From: an uncultured Actinomyces sp.
GTDB taxonomy: Bacteria; Actinomycetota; Actinomycetes; Actinomycetales; Actinomycetaceae
Direction: 5' to 3'
DNA length: 6,101 nucleotides
Assembly (NCBI GenBank): GCA_915069725.1
Contig: CAJZFF010000121.1
Location: 1-6,101, forward strand
The translations under genes were made by a program, and so were the position numbers. A model generated the notes under the pieces. That model was given only the letters and a program-made list of their open reading frames with translations, ran no database searches and was not told the origin of the DNA. Of the stretch, positions 4,527-6,101 are shown one piece after another (within the stretch, counting starts at the first letter, position 1; the number at the start of each line of letters is the position of its first letter).

Positions 4527-5033
4527 TCACGCCTCGGCGGCGTCGACCTCCTCCAGGCAGCCGGTGGCCAGGTCCAGGACGAAGCCGCGCACGGCGTCAG
4601 TGCGGGGGATGAAGGGCGATGCCTTGATGTGGGCGATCGACTGGCGCACGCTGTCGGCCAGGTCGGTGAAGGCCCCCGGTGCCCAGGTTGGCCGCGCGCC
4701 GGTCTGAGCCTCCAGGGTGGCGCATAGTTCGTCGTCGGTGAAGGAGAGCATGCCGCAGCCGGTGTGGTGGATGAGGAGGATCTCCTCGGTGCCCAGCAGG
4801 TGCTGGCTGATCGACAGGGAGCGGATCGTGTCCTCGGTGACCAGGCCGCCGGCGTTGCGGATGACGTTCGCCTCGCCCGGGGTGAGCCCCAGGGCCGCGA
4901 AGACGTCCACGCGCGAGTCCATGCAGGCCACGACGGCGACCTTCTGCTTCCCCTTGGCCGCCAGGCCGCCCCGGGCGAGAACCTCGGCGGAGTAGGCGGC
5001 GTTGCGGGAGACAAGAGCCTCGGTGACGGTCAT
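4527..5033 (-). CDS. Beta-class carbonic anhydrase, short actinobacterial (Rv1284-like) type
   Basis: This 168-residue zinc enzyme interconverts CO2 and bicarbonate in the cytoplasm. The zinc site is readable: C37 in ACMDSR, H90 and C93 in HHTGCGM. D39 and R41 of the CxDSR motif form the catalytic dyad. Other family landmarks are VIRNAGGLVTEDTIRSLSIS (about 57-76) and the ending RGFVLDLATGCLEEV. Length and motifs are close to the mycobacterial Rv1284 (mtcA1) type, which lacks the long N-terminal extension of plant-type beta enzymes. ATG 5033 is well supported: GGAGG lies 6 bases upstream, and a second GGAGG occurs 8 bases before that. The gene is divergent from dnaX and convergent on ffs, so it is probably monocistronic. 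Bicarbonate supply for carboxylases is its likely physiological role (family knowledge). Confidence 0.95.
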   Translation of the reverse strand: MTVTEALVSRNAAYSAEVLARGGLAAKGKQKVAVVACMDSRVDVFAALGLTPGEANVIRNAGGLVTEDTIRSLSISQHLLGTEEILLIHHTGCGMLSFTDDELCATLEAQTGARPTWAPGAFTDLADSVRQSIAHIKASPFIPRTDAVRGFVLDLATGCLEEVDAAEA

Positions 5034-5037
5034 GGTT

Positions 5038-5050
5038 CCTCCGTTCCTCC
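5038..5050 (-). promoter_or_regulatory. Double Shine-Dalgarno sequence of the carbonic anhydrase
   Basis: The minus strand upstream of ATG 5033 reads GGAGGAACGGAGGAACC. The GGAGGAA unit is thus present twice, 8 bases apart, and the inner copy is at normal distance from ATG. It fixes the start codon and contrasts with the neighbours that lack any such site. Confidence 0.7.
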
Positions 5051-5074
5051 AGGCGGCGACGCGCCGGCCCGTCC

Positions 5075-5080
5075 ATCGTG
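5075..5080 (-). promoter_or_regulatory. Candidate extended -10 (TGG-CACGAT) of the carbonic anhydrase gene
   Basis: The minus strand reads TGGCACGAT. If used, transcription would start near 5067 and give a leader of about 34 bases carrying the double Shine-Dalgarno sequence. No convincing -35 is present. Confidence 0.3.
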
Positions 5081-5132
5081 CCAGACGGAACCCGACCCGC
5101 CCGGTCCCTCGCACGGTGTCGGCCCGGCCGAT

Positions 5133-5138
5133 TAGGCT
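5133..5138 (+). promoter_or_regulatory. Candidate -10 (TAGGCT) for leaderless dnaX mRNA
   Basis: TAGGCT fits TANNNT and is followed by six bases and then the GTG start at 5145. No Shine-Dalgarno sequence precedes GTG. The expected transcription start coincides with the start codon. The -35 (TCGCAC, 18-base spacer) is weak. Confidence 0.5.
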
Positions 5139-5144
5139 CGGGCC

Positions 5145-6101
5145 GTGACCACCGCTCTGTACCGCCGCTACCGCCCCGACACCTTCCAGGAGGTCATCGG
5201 GCAGGACCACGTCACCGCTCCGCTCATGGCGGCGCTGCGGGCCGACCGCGTCACCCACGCCTACCTCTTCTCCGGCCCGCGCGGCTGCGGCAAGACGACG
5301 TCGGCGCGCATCCTGGCCCGCTGCCTCAACTGCGCCCAGGCCCCCACCGACACCCCCTGCGGCACCTGCCCCTCCTGCCGGGACCTGGCCACCGGCGGAC
5401 CCGGCAGCCTTGACGTCGTCGAGATCGACGCCGCCAGCCACAACGGCGTCGACGACGCCCGCGACCTGCGCGAGCGCGCCGCCTTCGCCCCGGCCCGTGA
5501 CCGCTACAAGATCTTCATCCTCGACGAGGCCCACATGGTCACCGCGCAGGGCTTCAACGCGCTGCTCAAGCTCGTCGAGGAGCCGCCGGCGCACGTGAAG
5601 TTCATCTTCGCCACCACCGAGCCGGAGAAGGTCATCGGCACCATCCGCTCGCGCACCCACCACTACCCCTTCCGTCTCGTCCCGCCCGACGTCCTCGAGG
5701 GCTACCTCGCCCACCTGTGCCAGGCCGAGGGCGTCGAGATCGGCCCCGGCGTCTTCCCCCTCGTGGTGCGCGCCGGCGGCGGCTCGGTGCGCGACACTCT
5801 CTCGGTCATGGACCAGCTCATCGGGGGGGCGCACGACGGCGGCGTCGACTACCAGCGGGCCGTCGCCCTGCTGGGCTACACCGACACCACCATGCTCGAC
5901 CAGTGCGTTGACGCCATCGCGGCCTCCGACGGCGCCGGCGTCTTCCGGGTGGTGGACCGGGTCGTCTCCTCCGGGCACGACCCCCGCCGCTTCGTCGAGG
6001 ACCTGCTGGCCCGCCTGCGCGACCTGCTCGTCATCGCCCTGGCCGGTTCCGAGGCCGGCGCGGCGCTGGGCTCCCTGCCGGTCGATGAGCTCGAGCGCAT
6101 G
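5145..6101 (+). CDS. dnaX: DNA polymerase III subunit gamma/tau, N-terminal part (runs off the window)
   Basis: This is the clamp-loader ATPase that opens and loads the sliding clamp at primed sites and tethers polymerase III cores. The 319 codons seen start with GTG 5145 and the diagnostic ALYRRYRP (residues 4-11), then F14-Q-E-V-I-G-Q. Walker A is GPRGCGKTT (44-52). The zinc module has C63, C72, C75 and C78. Walker B is FILDEAHM (124-131), sensor 1 is ATTE (156-159), and SR in IRSRT (R170) supplies the trans-acting arginine. The GGSVRDTLSVMDQLI segment is the helical lid domain. The frame continues to the right edge without a stop; the clamp-loader collar and any tau extension lie outside. 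Starting at GTG with no Shine-Dalgarno sequence suggests leaderless translation. The divergent carbonic anhydrase shares the 111-base upstream gap. Confidence 0.97.
   Translation, partial: MTTALYRRYRPDTFQEVIGQDHVTAPLMAALRADRVTHAYLFSGPRGCGKTTSARILARCLNCAQAPTDTPCGTCPSCRDLATGGPGSLDVVEIDAASHNGVDDARDLRERAAFAPARDRYKIFILDEAHMVTAQGFNALLKLVEEPPAHVKFIFATTEPEKVIGTIRSRTHHYPFRLVPPDVLEGYLAHLCQAEGVEIGPGVFPLVVRAGGGSVRDTLSVMDQLIGGAHDGGVDYQRAVALLGYTDTTMLDQCVDAIAASDGAGVFRVVDRVVSSGHDPRRFVEDLLARLRDLLVIALAGSEAGAALGSLPVDELERM

Noticed and set aside
5034..5978. 483-codon minus-strand frame including the carbonic anhydrase
   Set aside because: The part beyond 5033 is antisense to dnaX. The true start has a double Shine-Dalgarno sequence and the family's expected N-terminus.

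Overview
The window is high-GC actinobacterial chromosome. The strong third-codon G/C bias, the sequence of the small 4.5S SRP RNA, the DnaX protein and a mycobacterial-type short beta-carbonic anhydrase all point to Actinobacteria. Many lipoproteins and a septum-formation domain would suit an Actinomyces-like genus, but the genus is inference.

Layout. At the left edge (1-103, minus) is the first part of a small conserved actinobacterial protein, transcribed divergently from a 364-residue surface lipoprotein (434-1528, plus) across a 330-base AT-richer gap. The lipoprotein converges on a TetR-family regulator (1598-2305, minus), with a long near-perfect hairpin between them. Two related septum-formation-domain lipoproteins follow on the minus strand (2523-2996 and 3243-3854), separated by a gap that carries a perfect 12-bp stem-loop. 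Upstream of them is a tRNA-Ser(GGA) gene (minus) with its own U-tract terminator. Then come the SRP RNA gene ffs (plus), a beta-carbonic anhydrase (4527-5033, minus) and the first 319 codons of dnaX (5145 to the right edge, plus).

How it fits together. The right half is housekeeping: decoding of UCC/UCU serine codons, membrane targeting, CO2/bicarbonate conversion and the DNA polymerase III clamp loader. The left half is cell-envelope material, with three lipoproteins whose extracytoplasmic domains each carry four cysteines besides the lipid-anchored one. The TetR regulator's target cannot be read from the window; self-regulation is the simplest guess.

Several genes (partial edge gene, TetR, both septum-formation lipoproteins, dnaX) lack a Shine-Dalgarno sequence but have a -10-like hexamer 6-7 bases before the start codon, which suggests leaderless mRNAs. 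I found no mobile element, CRISPR array, phage gene or recognisable defence system. The window looks like ordinary core chromosome with a few structural curiosities.
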